DNA of 64,000 nt from Juglans regia (lineage: Eukaryota; Streptophyta; Magnoliopsida; Fagales; Juglandaceae). The stretch spans positions 4,777,036 through 4,841,035 of the forward strand of contig NC_049909.1 of the NCBI RefSeq assembly GCF_001411555.2, written 5' to 3'. The position numbers and the translations under genes were made by a program. Position 1 is the first letter of the stretch. Each line of letters opens with the position of its first letter. This document shows, piece by piece, positions 45,361 through 57,900 of the stretch. The notes below the pieces were generated by a model, which was given only the letters and a program-made list of their open reading frames with translations, was not told the origin of the DNA and did no database searches.

Positions 45361-46208
45361 AACTCAATCTGACATATGAGGAAGTTTCTATTTAGATTAT
45401 GGATTGGAAAGCAAAGGAACTTGGGAATAACAAAATTCCTTTTGGTGAAGGTGCTTTGGTGAAATCACGACATTCAAGAAGCCACTTGGTAGAAGGAGGA
45501 TAAAATAAAAATCAGTATCGACATGTCTCGAAGCAAGAGAGCGGCACAATGATCTATTCTGACTCCTAGGTAGGTATGGAGACAAAGAGAAGAGTGCAAA
45601 AGGAGGAGGTTGGTTAATATGGTTGCCTCTTATTGGATTCAAAGAGAAAAGTTGGAATATAATAGGACTTGCATTTTAGATCACGAAGGGAAGGGAAATA
45701 TTAGAACCAGACGAGTATTACCACATGAGGAACGTCAACCACCCCTAAACCAGATCTAATTGGACTAGTGAGACCCGAACCTTAAACTCCAAGAAGAGAG
45801 TAATAACTTGACCAACCACGCACTACAGGATCTACCGGAATCTAGTCGAGAGGCCAAGCTACAACAAGCAAACCAGGAACCATTGTATCCTTTTATCTCT
45901 TCCACAGAGTTATCTGACTTTTCCATGCACCGTGAATATTTCGTGAGGAGGGATCTCCCAAGGTAGAGGACGAGCCGACTGAACATTGGAGGAGCGAGTT
46001 AATGCATACTATGACTCGAAGGAGGATACCTTCTTTTATCATACTCAGGAAGAGGTGTAAAATGATGAGGATGTTGCTGAGGATTCCTCATCTAGTTCGG
46101 GACTTTATAGTCTTTGGTAAGTATATAGTATATGTATGTTGCATGCTTTATTCATCCATATTCATACCCCGATTTCAAGGATGAAATCTTCTTTTAAGGT
46201 GGGAAGGA
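45361..46208 (+). other. Decayed 3' interior of the Ty3 element
   Basis: No recognisable integrase. Frames are short. The last bases before the LTR (near 46162-46208) read like the usual end of Tekay-type pol running into the polypurine tract TTTTAAGGTGGGAAGGA directly before TGTAACACC. Confidence 0.55.
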
Positions 46209-46574
46209 TGTAACACCTCGCCTAAAAAGCTCCATAGGCCTTGACCTTAGTAGCCTTAATCCAAGTTAAAGAGCATTGATCAACTTCCACATGATTAGTG
46301 ATATCTAAAATCATGTTCTAAGCTTAATTTCCTTGTTAATTATTTCTCACCTATTTTATCTGGACTTTATTATTTTTATTTTTATTTTTCATCATTCTTA
46401 GACTAAATTAGAAGATTAGTCTTGATCCAACACATGTCATCGTCCAAAATATCACAATCTGCCCCTTGATACATCACTTGGTGAATTATACCAATTTAGC
46501 CCCTAGTCCACGCCAATTTCATTCATTCCTAAAGGGTAGTTTTGTCTTTTAACACCTTACATTATCCCCTTATA
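46209..46574 (+). repeat. 3' LTR of the plus-strand Ty3 element, truncated
   Basis: It starts TGTAACACCTCGCC and matches 37005-37080, then jumps to 38066-38365 of the 5' LTR. It stops where the minus-strand LTR of the next element begins. Confidence 0.75.
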
Positions 46575-47215
46575 TGATATGAATCCGCGGGAATGGAGTC
46601 TCTTGAACCTACAATCAATTTGAAAACTCACCCAAGAAAGCCAAAATCAAGTCAATGGATGGAGAATCTAGACCCAATGAGAACTCGTTTCAAGAACCTA
46701 GATTATATTAAAATCTAGACCCGTTGAAGAACCTGTCTCAAGAACCTAGATTATAAGGAGGAATGCTACAAAGGTTGTGATTTGCCTTTGATAAATTCAA
46801 GAGTTCATGCAAGAACAAGAGGAGATAAAATCAACTCATAATGAATAAATTCATCAAATTTCATAAAACTCCTTAACATGAGGCTACAAAGAGTATTTAA
46901 ACAAAAACCTAATTAAAACCCTAGCCAAAATAAAGACCTTTCTTCCAAAAATACCGTTGGATGAATAGTGCCACGGCTAAAGTACCGCGGCTACAGTAAC
47001 TCAACTACAGTACTTCTTTAAACCCTAGTTCCTAAAAGTAACTTTTCAAATAAGCCCTTGGCCAAAATACAAGGTCTTCCCAAAAATCTTAGTTCATAAG
47101 AAATAAGCCCAATTATTCTAGACTAATTCCTATAACTAATAAAATAAACCCCTTTAATGAAATAAACAAGTCCAAGGCCTTCAATCACATAATCATAATA
47201 ATAGGCCATAATTTA
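46575..47215 (-). repeat. Probable 3' LTR of a minus-strand Ty3 element
   Basis: It begins TGATATGAATCCGCGG on the plus strand, giving a ...CATATCA terminus on the minus strand. It lies just downstream of an integrase C-terminus and has a TATA-like GTTTAAATACTC on the minus strand near 46890-46901. The start of the LTR (near 47200) is not sharply defined, because no second LTR is available. Confidence 0.5.
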
Positions 47216-47756
47216 TGTTGCACTCTTCCATAGCTTGTATCACATGGATGATCACTAGATTTCCTTCCCTCAAACCCATCTTGAATATTCGGCACTTGCT
47301 AGATTCGTCTCAAGTGGATTGCATCAATCCTTGCATTGCTTCCTTGATCTTCTTAGCTATTGATCTTATAATTGGCCCATTTGGAACTTGCAAAGGATCT
47401 TTAAGACTAGGTCCACCTTGGTTCCCATCATTCTCCCTCTCCTCAAAAGGAATCGACCTCGAATCTCTCCCTACATCAAAGGGAAAAATGTTAGTAATAT
47501 TGAAAATAGCATAAACATGATACTTACCTATAAGATCCACTTTATATGCATTTTCACTAATTTTTTCAAGAATTTTAAAAGGTCCATCCAAGCTACTCCT
47601 ATCATCAACAAGCAAAAGCATCAAAGCTAAAGGAGTAACTGGATTCAAACCATAAATAATTTCAAAGGGAGAGTAAGAAATAGTAGTATGTAAGGTTTTA
47701 TTATATGCACATTCTAATAAGGACAAATGATACTCCTGCAAACGTTCATGTAACAA
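47216..47756 (-). pseudogene. Ty3/gypsy integrase C-terminus
   Basis: Minus-strand frame 47756-47310: LSLLECAYNKTLHTTISYSP then FEIIYGLNPVTPLALML, the end of the integrase core (HSTT-x-SPFEIVYG-type motif), followed by the C-terminal domain (LDGPFKILEKISENAYKVDL, YHVYAIFNITNIFPF) and a GPIIRSIAKKIKEAMQGL ending typical of plant Ty3 pol. It reads on with a stop to about 47216. The N-terminal two thirds of the core, including the first two catalytic Asp residues, are missing and replaced by the repeats at 47725-47977. Confidence 0.8.
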
Positions 47757-47977
47757 TTCAATGAATGTTAAATGATACTTCTACAAACGTTCGTGAAACA
47801 CACCTAAAGTTTTCCTTACACCAAAATGACCACTCCAATTATATGCAAACTCAATAAATGACAAGCAATACTCCTACAAACATTCATGCAACATGTAAAT
47901 GAATGACAAATGATAATTCTACAAATGTTCATGCAACACGTCAATGAATGGCAAATGATACTTCCACAAACGTTCAC
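47725..47977 (-). repeat. In-frame 45-bp tandem modules inside dead integrase
   Basis: Units start at 47725, 47770, 47863, 47908 and 47953. Three are exactly 45 bp, the second is 93 bp (45 plus 48, containing the only FGVRKTL-type segment), and the last is cut by the solo LTR at 47978. Each unit contains AATGATACTyCTACAAACG-like text; on the minus strand they read roughly HERLxEYHLSFIE. All lengths are multiples of three. Confidence 0.8.
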
Positions 47978-50900
47978 TGTAATGCCCCCAAATTCTGCTT
48001 GGGATCGGACGGATATCCGAAGTGTCGGGACATGCAACACAAGGTTACTTGCCCCCGTTCATGACATATAAGATGCAATGTTCCTAATATGCATCTAGCA
48101 TTATGCAATATTTGCAGCGGATAATTTTTTTTTTTTTTTTAGCAATACTATGCACCAAACTTATAATATCCCAAATAGTTAAAATATAAACCATGCATAC
48201 TTAAAACATCCACGATTACAGCACGGGTCGTAGAAGACTGTAATCTCAAAAAAACGGAGACCTGACTCCATATTTACATTGCCAAAATACACTATTAAGC
48301 TAGTTCGTTGAGTAACTCGTGTAACTCGACTAATGATGCTGGAATACTATCGAAAGACCTAACTATGGAGGTTGCAAGCTCCGTGTTGCGTCTAGTCAAC
48401 CTCCTCCGGTTTGCCAGTGTCTGCTCCTTGCTCTAATCCTGACACATCGCCTGCCATTCGGGGGGAATGGTAGTTGGGACTACCACAGTAACATTTGATT
48501 ACAAATCTCAGCAAGTTAACATGAAACTTCCCCACAGGTTAATGATGCATACATGGCAGTAAAAGCATGAATGCATAATCAAAGTCATAAGTAAGCATAG
48601 CATAACTTGATATATAGCATGGCATAATGACATAACTTGAACTGAAACTAAAACTTAACTTGATGTGACATGGTATGTACGTGAACTTAAAACATAACAT
48701 GGACGAGCAACATAGCATGAATGTCAACTTGAAACATAACATGAACTTGAAACTTAGCATGAACGTGAACATACGTAATTTGAACATGAACTTGAGCACA
48801 ATATAACATAAACGTGAACTTAAAACATAACGTGAATGTGAACATGACATAACATGAATGTGAACTTGAACATAACATGAACATGAACATGAACATAACA
48901 TGACATAAACATAAACTTGAAATATATTCTTATCTCATGGGGTCACCATGATTGAATAATCTTATCTCATGGGGTTACCACATGATGCGTATTCTTATCT
49001 TATGGGGTTACCATGATTGACATGAACTTAAAACTTGACATGAATATAAACTTGAACATAACATAACGTGAAACATGACTTGAACGTGAAATACATGAAC
49101 TTGGAATCTTATTCAATAGACTTAATAAATAAAAGTGACCATACGTGTGCTACACGGGTCCCCATGAGCCGTGTGTCCCTGCCGATTACTACATCACAAC
49201 ACAGGTGTCTATACTAGCTGTGAGTACGTTAATATGTACTGCACAGTTGCTGTGGCCCCACATATTCTACATGTCACAATTGTTGTGTCTCACGTAGTGT
49301 ATGCTCTAGGCCCCATGAATTGTTTGTGTCACACTTGATGCAGACACACGTAACATAAAGTGTGGCTCCATTGGCATTAATGCCTAGCGCACTTCGGTGA
49401 CTAGCTAGTTAGGCCCCATTTGCAACCTGTTGATTGTACTTCGTCAACCCAGCAAATTTCACACCTATTTAGTCACTCCAACATGAAGAAAGGAGTTCCA
49501 CTAGGATGTTATCCTATCCTAGCGCTTAGGGTCATGATTGACATGAGTAACTTAGCTGGCATACATGACATTTCGTAACGTGACGTGACATGAACGTAAG
49601 ATGAAAAACATAACATACTTTGAGACATAAATGTACTAGACAACATTTCATAATATGGTATACATGTAACAGACAATATTTTGTAACATGACATAACATG
49701 TAACAGACAATATTTCGTAATATGACATAACATGTGATAGTGAATATTACATGACATGACATACATGTAACAGAGGGCATACGTAATGTGACATACTTGC
49801 AACAAATAGTAACATGAGACATAATATATTGTGTAACAGATAAGTATTTCATGACAGAATAATTTGTATAATAGATAAACATGTGATGATGGCATGGAAT
49901 GGCATATATAACAACATACGAACATAAATTGTAGTTCCCTTACCCATCACACATATACAGTAAACTAATAATAAATTAAGAGCTAACTTATCTCGATCGT
50001 CGTGTTCTATGAGAATAAAGCGCAAAACACAAGAAACTGTAAAAGGGTATTATAAAAGTTTAAAATTTAATTACTAACAATTATAAATATGAAAAGAGAC
50101 AACTTAGAGTAAAATTACTATTTTACCCTCTACATGTGGAAAAATGACCATTTTACCCTTAACTTAAGGATTTTACATCCTAACTCAAAAACTTACCAAA
50201 ATTTACATTCCTCATGTAATTTTGTCCTAGACTCAAATATCAACTTAGAAAAATTTAAAATCATTCACAACTATGGAAAACTCACAATGGCCGAAACATT
50301 CATAGGTCATTTCTCTTGATTTTGGTTGCAATTTCTTCCATCTTCAAAACCCATGATTAAACCAAAATTTTGTAACAAGGATCTTCCTATCCTAAGTTTA
50401 AAAATACACTTAAAATATCCATTAAGAAAAAGCTAATCATCAACACCAAACATTTTACAAAAAAGTAAACCCTTAAATCACAAGTTTTGACCTAAATAAA
50501 AAAATCTCCCAGAATTCCCAAAAAATCAAATCTTACTTCTAACATATTCATAACATCTTCCTAAGATTAAATATGCTTTAAATCATCAAACAAAAGTCAC
50601 CAAACATCATAAAACAACACTAGGAGTTTTTAGTTTTACACTTAGTCCAAAAACAGAAACTTTTCTCTCAACTAACTTTGATCAACTCTTGATCCATGGC
50701 TTAAAGACATGTGATCTTTAAACTAAAACATATCATGGTTTAAAAATGTGTCCTAAAGAAGATCCAACCATCAAACTTAAAATCATATGGCTAAAACTCA
50801 ATAAAACATGAATCTAACCCAAAAACATCAAATCTTAGGCCTAACCAAAATTCTCTTGCATAGAAAAATCATATCTTTAAAACTGATGCTAAATATCTTC

Positions 50901-52670
50901 CAAATAACCTCCTAACATGTATATAAGAGGCTTAGGATCATCTCATAAAAATATCAAAGCCTTTGGAATAAGATCAAACCACGAAATATTCAAACTTTCC
51001 CGAAACAAAAATGGTGTTTCCACTTCCAGTTTTCAATTTTGTAAATTTAAGGAAATCTATCATCAAAAGCTTTATCCATGCCACAAAACCTCAATGAAAA
51101 TTCATACACACATGCTAACAACACTCCATAAAATTTTTGGACCAAGATATATCGATTTGCTTGGTCAAAAATGGTAAAACAAAACATACTCTCTAGTTTC
51201 ACGCCTAGAATGACCTTTCCATGGTTAAAAATAATTTTGACTGAGCAAATGAGCATATAATGAGACTAATAAGATATCCACAGAAACTACACTCAAAGAT
51301 GAACAACTTTTATGAGGAGTCATTATGAGAAAATACTTACAAGGGGTCTAAAATCTCCATGCAATAAGACCTAGGATTCTGCCCCAGAGAGCTCTTTTGA
51401 GCTTCTCTCAAAGAACTGGGTGAAGAATTAGTAAAATGGAGTGAAATGTGCCTTGCACGATTTAGACTCCTGGAGGGGGAAGTTATGGGCTTGAATGACC
51501 CTTGATTGGAGTTGGGTATGTGGCATAAAGTGGAGAATAGAGAGGAGCAAGGACTGCTTGCAGCAGCTGTGAGAGATGGAGGTTGATGGAGTGGAATTCT
51601 CCTTAACATCAAGGTACTATTGGGTATAGCCAATGGTAGTGGATGGTTTGCCATGTGCGGGAGGAAACTTCTTTAAGAAGCTTTGCCAAGGTGGCCAAAT
51701 TCGTGGGCCTTGGTGGGCCCCAACCAAGTGGGCTTCAATTTGGGGTTTAAAGGGGGTTTGGTTAGGGTTTGAGGTGTTATCAAGCCCAAATCTAATTTTT
51801 CTTGACCCAATCAAATTTCCAAGGTTTAAAAGGTTGGATAATTATGTCATAACAAGGATTTGATATATTAATAGCATGTAGAAATGATTTAATCAAATGA
51901 TTAAACACAATGCTAGAAATCATGTTAGAATGGGTTTGGAGGCCAACTTTAGGGTTTCGGTTTTGACAAAGCTTTTAGGGTTTCAATTGGATTCCAACCA
52001 TTTGGAGTTTCGCTAGGATTGAAACCTTCTTTGGTCTGGCACAATTTGGTTGATCAGATGAAACAAAGCTTTGCTTTGGTGGCATTATCTCACATCTTGA
52101 TTTCCTCACAAATCTATCTAATGGTTCCTCTTTGTGCCAAGTGTCTAATACCATTCATTATGTGTGGCTAAGATCTTACCAATGGTCCAAATAAAACTTC
52201 TCTAACCTAATTTGGACATTCCACGCTGTGATTTTTAAAACACTGTATTGGTTGCGCTTATCCAAGCTACTATTCACTCAGAAACAAAAGCATAATAAAC
52301 TTAGTACTGAAAGTTCTAAATATTCATATTAACATATAGTAAAAATCGTTTACCGAAATTCAACCCCGAGTGCCCCTAAAAATAATTTCACAATTTTGAA
52401 CAAGCGTTTCGTCCGAAATTATGAAAATTGGCTACATCAAAATCTTAAATAATCAACTGAGTCTAATGGTGTAAATCATAATGCATTCTGACACTTTTAA
52501 CTACCTCAAATAATTAAACTCATATTTCTAGCACACAGTGAGTGATAACACTGATTATGTTGATAGACTAAAACCTGCGCGATTGGTCGATTCGTAAAAA
52601 TTTAGGAGTTTTCACGAGGTTCCTAAAGTCAATAGAAATTCCATTAGTGAATTTCTAGAGGACTGTTACA
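47978..52670 (-). repeat. Very long solo LTR (4.69 kb), TSD TTCAC
   Basis: Perfect 5-bp duplication TTCAC at 47973-47977 and 52671-52675. Minus-strand ends: TGTAACAGTCC... and ...GGGGGCATTACA. It aligns along its length with 52844-57292. The left third (48540-49900) is made of degenerate ACATAACATGAACGTGAA-like repeats that produce meaningless long frames. A TGTAAGTA word lies on the minus strand near 51333-51341. No gene inside. Confidence 0.85.
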
Positions 52671-52843
52671 TTCACGCAACACATCAAAAGTCTTCCTTAC
52701 ACCAAAGTTACTCAACAAATCACCATGTCTATCACACACAAGCAACTTACGCATAAACCTAGTAGGCACACGAAATCTATTCTCTCTAAACAAGTATCAA
52801 TCTAGTTTATAGAACTTACCAAAAGATACTTTCTCACATGTTC
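52671..52843 (-). pseudogene. Integrase zinc-domain fragment
   Basis: On the minus strand the text reads a RFMRKLLVCDRHGDLLSNFG segment followed by VRKTFDVLRE, the HHCC-type N-terminal domain of Ty3 integrase (usual form ELLxExHxGGLxGHFGxxKTL). It is the continuation of the integrase remnant left of the solo LTR: removing the LTR and one TTCAC joins the pieces. Confidence 0.65.
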
Positions 52844-55800
52844 TGTGACGCCAGCAGATTCCGCTTGGGATCGGACGGATATCTGAAGCGTCGGGACATG
52901 CAACACAAGGTTACCTGTCCCCGTTCATGACATATAAGATGCAATGTTCCTAACATGCATCTAGCATTATACAATATTCGCAGCGGATAATTTTTTTTTA
53001 AAAGCAATACTATGCACCAAACTTATGATATCCCAAATACTTACAACATACTTCATACATAAAGACATACTAAACAACTAAGATCACAACACTAGTCCAA
53101 AATGGTTGTGAACAAAAGAGTGCTGGAGATTGAACTCCACAAAATACAATTAGCAACCTAAGGCAACTACATCTAAGTCACACCGTCGCTTAGTCGACCG
53201 TTTCCAATTGGTCATTTTTTGGTTCTCCTTCAGATCCTGTAACAAAATCTACCATTCAGGGGGAATGGTAGTTGGGACTACCACAGTGAGATTTGATTAC
53301 AAATCTCAGCAAGTTAACAAAAAACTTCACACAGGTTAATGATGCATGCATGAATGCACAATCAAAATCAATAGTAAACATAACATAACTTGACATAACA
53401 TGGCATGAAATAATAAGCATAACATGACTTGACATAACATGGCATGGAATAATAAGCATAACGTGACTTGACATAACATCGCATGAGTTGACATAACTTG
53501 AACTGGAACTGAAACTTAGCTTGACGTGACATAAACGTGAAACTTGACATGAACGTAAATTTGAATATAACATAATGTGAAACATGACTTGAACGTGAAA
53601 TACATGAACTTGGAATCTTTCTCGGTAGACTTAATTAATTGACCATATGGGTGCTACACAAGTCCCCTTAAGCCGTGTGTCCCTACCGATTACCGCATCA
53701 CAACACAAGTGTCTATACCAGCTATGAGTGCGTTAATACGTACTCCACAGTTGTTGTGGCTCCACGTATCCTACGTGTCATAATTACTGTGTCTCACGTA
53801 GTGTATGCTCCACAGTTGTTGTGGCCCCATGAATTGTTTGTGCCACACTTGCTATGGACACATGTAACATAAGTGTGGCACCATTGGCGTTAGTGTCTGG
53901 CGCGCTCTGGTGACCAACTAATTAGGCCCCATTCGCAATCTGTTGACTGTACTTCGTCAACCCAGGGAATTTCACACCTATTTAGACACTCCAGCGTGAA
54001 CAAAGGAGTTTCACTAGGATATTACCCCATCCTAGCGCTTAGGGTCGTGATTGACATGAATAACTTAACAAGATTGTTCTCGAGATACACAAACTGTATT
54101 CGAGACGGGATGACATGGATACGAAAAGACAGAAGTCCTGACGTAGCGTAACGTGACATGAACGTAAGATGACAGACATGACATAGTTGGGACATAAATG
54201 TAACAGAGTACATTTCATAACATAGCATACATGTAACATGTAACATTTCATAACATGGCATATCATATAATAAACAATATTTCTTAACATGGTGTAACAT
54301 GTGACTGTGAATATTACGTGACATGAAATACATGTAACAGATGGCATACTAGACTTAACATGACATACTTACAATGTATAGGAATACGTGACAGAATATC
54401 TTGTGTAACAGATGAATAATTCATGACAGAATAAATTCTGTGTAACAGATAAATATGTAATGACTTGGCATGGCACATATGATATAACATGCATACATAC
54501 AATTTAGTTCCCTTACTCATCACTCATACACATTAAACTGATAGTAAGTTAAAAGTTAACTTACCTCGATCGACGCGTTCTACTATAATAAAGCGCGAAA
54601 CACGAGGAACTGTAAAATGTTATTCTAAAAGTTAGAAATTAATTACTAACAATTAGAAATGTGAAAAGAGACAACTTAGAGTAAAATTACCATTTTACCC
54701 TCTACATGTGGACAAATGACCATTTTACCCCTAACTTAAGGATTTAATATCCTAATTCCAAAAATTACCAAAATTTACATTCCTCATGTAAATTTTGTCC
54801 CAAACTCAAATATCAACCCAGAAAAATTTAAAACCAATCACAACTATGAAAAACTCACTATGGCCGAAACCTACATAGGCCATTTGTCTTATTTTGGTTG
54901 CAATTCTTTCAAGTTCCAAAACTCATGAATAAACCAAAATCTTGTAACAAAGATTTTCCTATCCTAAGTTTAAAAACACCCTTAAAAATATCCATTAAGA
55001 AAAACTAATTATCAACACCAAACTTTTTGTAAAAAGAGACCCAAACTTTTTAACAAAAAGTAAACCTTAAATCACAAGTTTTGACCTTAATAAAAACATC
55101 TCCAAGAATTCCAAAAAAAATCAAATCTTACTTCTAACATATTCATAACATCATCCTAAGATCAAACATGCTTTAAATCATCAAACAAAACTCACCAAAA
55201 ATCACAAAACAACACTTGGAGTTTTTGGTTTTAAACTTAGTCCAAAACAGAAACTGTTTTTCCCAACTAACTTTGATCAATCTCTTGATTCATGGCTTAA
55301 AGACATGTGATCTTCAAACTAACACATCACATGGTTTAAAAATGTGTCCTAAAGAAGATCCAACCATCAAACTTAAAATCACATGGCTAAAATTTAATAA
55401 AACATGGATCTAACTCAAAAACATCAAAGTTTAGGCCTAACCGAAATCCTCTTGCATAGAAAATCATATCTTTAAAAAATAATACTAGATATCTTCGAAA
55501 TAACATCCTAACATGTATATAAGAGGCTTAGGATTATCATATAAAAATATCAAAGCCTTTGGAATAAGATTAAACCACGAAATATTCAAACTTTCACAAA
55601 ACAGAAACTGTTTTTCCACTTCCAGTTTTCAAGTTTCTAACTCTAAGAAAATCTATCATCAAAAGCTTTATTCAAGTAACAAAACCTCAATGAACATTCA
55701 TAAACACATGTTAACCACACTCCATAAAATTTTCGGACCAAGATATGTCCATTAGCTTGGTCAAAACTTCCAAAACATAACATACTCTCCAGTTTCACGC

Positions 55801-57292
55801 CCAGAATGACCTTTCCAAGGTTAAAAATACTTTTGACCGATCAAATGAGCATGGAATGAGACTAATAATATATCCACGGAAACTAGACTCAAAGACGAAC
55901 AACTTATATGAAGGAGTAATCGTGAGATAATACTTACAAGGGATCACAAATAGCCACGCAAAAATACCCAGAAATCTGCCCGAGAGAGCTCTTTTGGGTT
56001 TCTCTCTAAGAACGGGGGAAATAAGTGATAAAATGGAGAGAAGTGTGTCTTGCACGACTTTAGAGTTCTGGAGGGGGAAGTTATGGGCTTGAATGACCCT
56101 TGATTGGAGGTGGCTATGTGACATAAAGTGGAGAATAGAGAGGGGCAGAGACTGCCTGCAGCAGCTGTGAAAGATGGAAGTTGATGGAGTGGATTTCTCC
56201 TTCACATCAAGGCACTATTGGATGCAGCCAATGGCAGTGGATGGTCTGCCATGTGGGGGAGGAAACTTCTCCAAGAAGCTTTGCCAAGGTGGCCAATTTC
56301 GTGGGCCTTGGTGGGCCCCACCAAGTGGGCTTTAATTTGGGGTTTAAAGGGGGTTTGGTTAGGGTTTGAGATGCTATCAAGCCCAAAATCAATTTTTCTT
56401 GGCCCAATCAAATTCCCAAGGTTTAAAAGGTTGAATAATGATGTCATAACAAGGATTTGATTAATTAATAGCATGTGGAAGTGATTTAATCAAGTGATTA
56501 AACACAATGCTAGAAATCGGATTAAAAAGGGTTTGGAGGCCCAACTTTAGGGTTTGGGAAAACCATTTAGGGTTTTGGTTTCAACCAAGTTTTTTGGGGT
56601 TTCAAATGGATTCCAACCATTTAGGGTTTTGCTAGGGTTGAAACCCTCTTTGGTCTGGCACAATTTGGTTGAACAGATGAAACACAGCTTTGCTTAGGTA
56701 GCATAATCTCCCACCTTGATTCCTTCACAAATCTATCTAATGGATCTTTTGTACCAAGTGTCTAATACCATTTACTATGTGTGGCTAAGATCTTGCCAAG
56801 TGTCCAAATAAAACTTTTCTAACCTAATTTGGACATTTCACACTGTGATTTTGAAAACACTGCAATGGGTGCGCTTATCGAGGTTACTATTCACTCTAAA
56901 AGAAACATAATAAACTTAGGACTAAAAATTTCTAAATATTCCTATTAACCTATAGTGAAAATCGTTCACCGAAATTCAACCCCGAAGTTCCCCTAAAAAT
57001 AATTTCACAATTTCCAACAGACATTTCGTCCGAAATTATGAAAATAGGCTATTGCGCCATAAAATCCTAAATAATGCACTGAATCTAATGGCACAGACCA
57101 TAACTCATTCTGACACTTCTAACTATCTCAAATAATTAAACCCATAATCTAGCACCATAGAGAGTGATAACACTGATCATGATGACAGACTAAAACCTAA
57201 GCGATTGGTCGATTCGTAAAAACTTATGGGTTTTCACGAGATTCCTAAAGTCAATAGAAATTCCACCAATGAATTTCTAGTGGGCTATTACA
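52844..57292 (-). repeat. Second very long LTR (4.45 kb) without matching flanks
   Basis: Same family as 47978-52670: it starts TGTGACGCCAGC and ends TGGGCTATTACA (plus strand). The left flank is integrase (…TGTTC), the right flank (CTCAA…) is a DUF4283 reading frame, so no target duplication exists and the two sides come from different sequences. TGTAAGTA on the minus strand is near 55930-55938. CATAACATG-type degenerate repeats are present at 53370-53590 and 54150-54500. Confidence 0.8.
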
Positions 57293-57900
57293 CTCAAGCA
57301 GTCCCCCCATCCAACGTAATCCTCCCTTACATCCACAACAATAACTCTCCCAATCGAACTCCCCACTACCACTCCAGTATCATGATTTATGCTTGCGAAG
57401 GGAAGGTTGTGTAATCTGGCCCAAAAAAACTCAATCTCAAACTTCATGAGATGTAGTTGAGTCAATCCATCAAATGCCTTCAGAACAAAGACATGATTAT
57501 TGAATAACCAAGGTCTTCCCTCCAGTATCCGGTTCTTGTCATTCAGAGTCGCGAAGGTAAGAGTAAAACAATTATATCTAAATTCTTTGAATATAACTAG
57601 GCCACTTACCTCCCAGATCTTCTCCATCGTCTTCCTGACCACCTCACTCCCAATCGCATGATCGATGAAGATCTTGCCTACTACGCTCTCTGAGTACACC
57701 ACGCCACTTTGTGTCTTTTGTCTTTAGCTCAATCGAGGCATTCTCCTTCTCGTTAAGATGTAACCGCTCCCAAACTTCCTCTAGAACTTCCATCCTCATC
57801 CCTGAATTCACAGCATAATCAGGGACTAACCACCCCCCACTCCACTACTGAAGCAGGCACAGACTCTGGCACCACCTCTAACCATTTTTTGAAAAAATGT
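57293..57900 (-). pseudogene. DUF4283 (LINE ORF1-like) fragment
   Basis: Minus-strand frame 57702-57277 contains the DUF4283 pattern: VVRKTMEKIWEVSG, FATLNDKNRILEGRPWLFNN then HVFVLKAFDG, EFFWARLHNLPF and IGRVIVVDV, ending in VGWGDCL where the LTR begins. DUF4283 is found in ORF1/gag-like proteins of plant L1 LINEs and in derived cellular proteins. An N-terminal part in another frame lies at about 57710-57790 (VWERLHLNEKENASIE). The zinc knuckle that would follow is missing. A relic. Confidence 0.7.

Larger units (their letters stand above)
37005..46574 (+). mobile_element. Degenerate plus-strand Ty3/gypsy element
   Basis: 5' LTR 37005-42893 (interrupted by a solo LTR), PBS 42897-42908, gag from 43054, remnants of protease, RT and RNase H to about 45350, a decayed stretch, then the polypurine tract and the beginning of the 3' LTR at 46209, which is cut at 46574. 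The integrase is not recognisable and the RT core is largely deleted. The gag, DSGA protease and the ending before the LTR resemble the Tekay/Del group (inference). Confidence 0.8.

Noticed and set aside
47725..47977. CRISPR-like regular repeat array
   Set aside because: The units are contiguous, degenerate, multiples of three and match integrase coding text. There are no unique spacers, and the host is a plant.
48539..49925. Cys/Met/His-rich long minus-strand frames (48539-48901, 49509-49925, 54022-54347)
   Set aside because: They come from the CATAACATG-like repeat field in the giant LTRs; several overlapping frames are equally open, a sign of simple sequence.
52844..57292. Full-length element between the two giant LTRs
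   Set aside because: The 173 bp between them is integrase of another element that continues on the other side of the first LTR, so they are separate insertions and not a pair of LTRs of one element.
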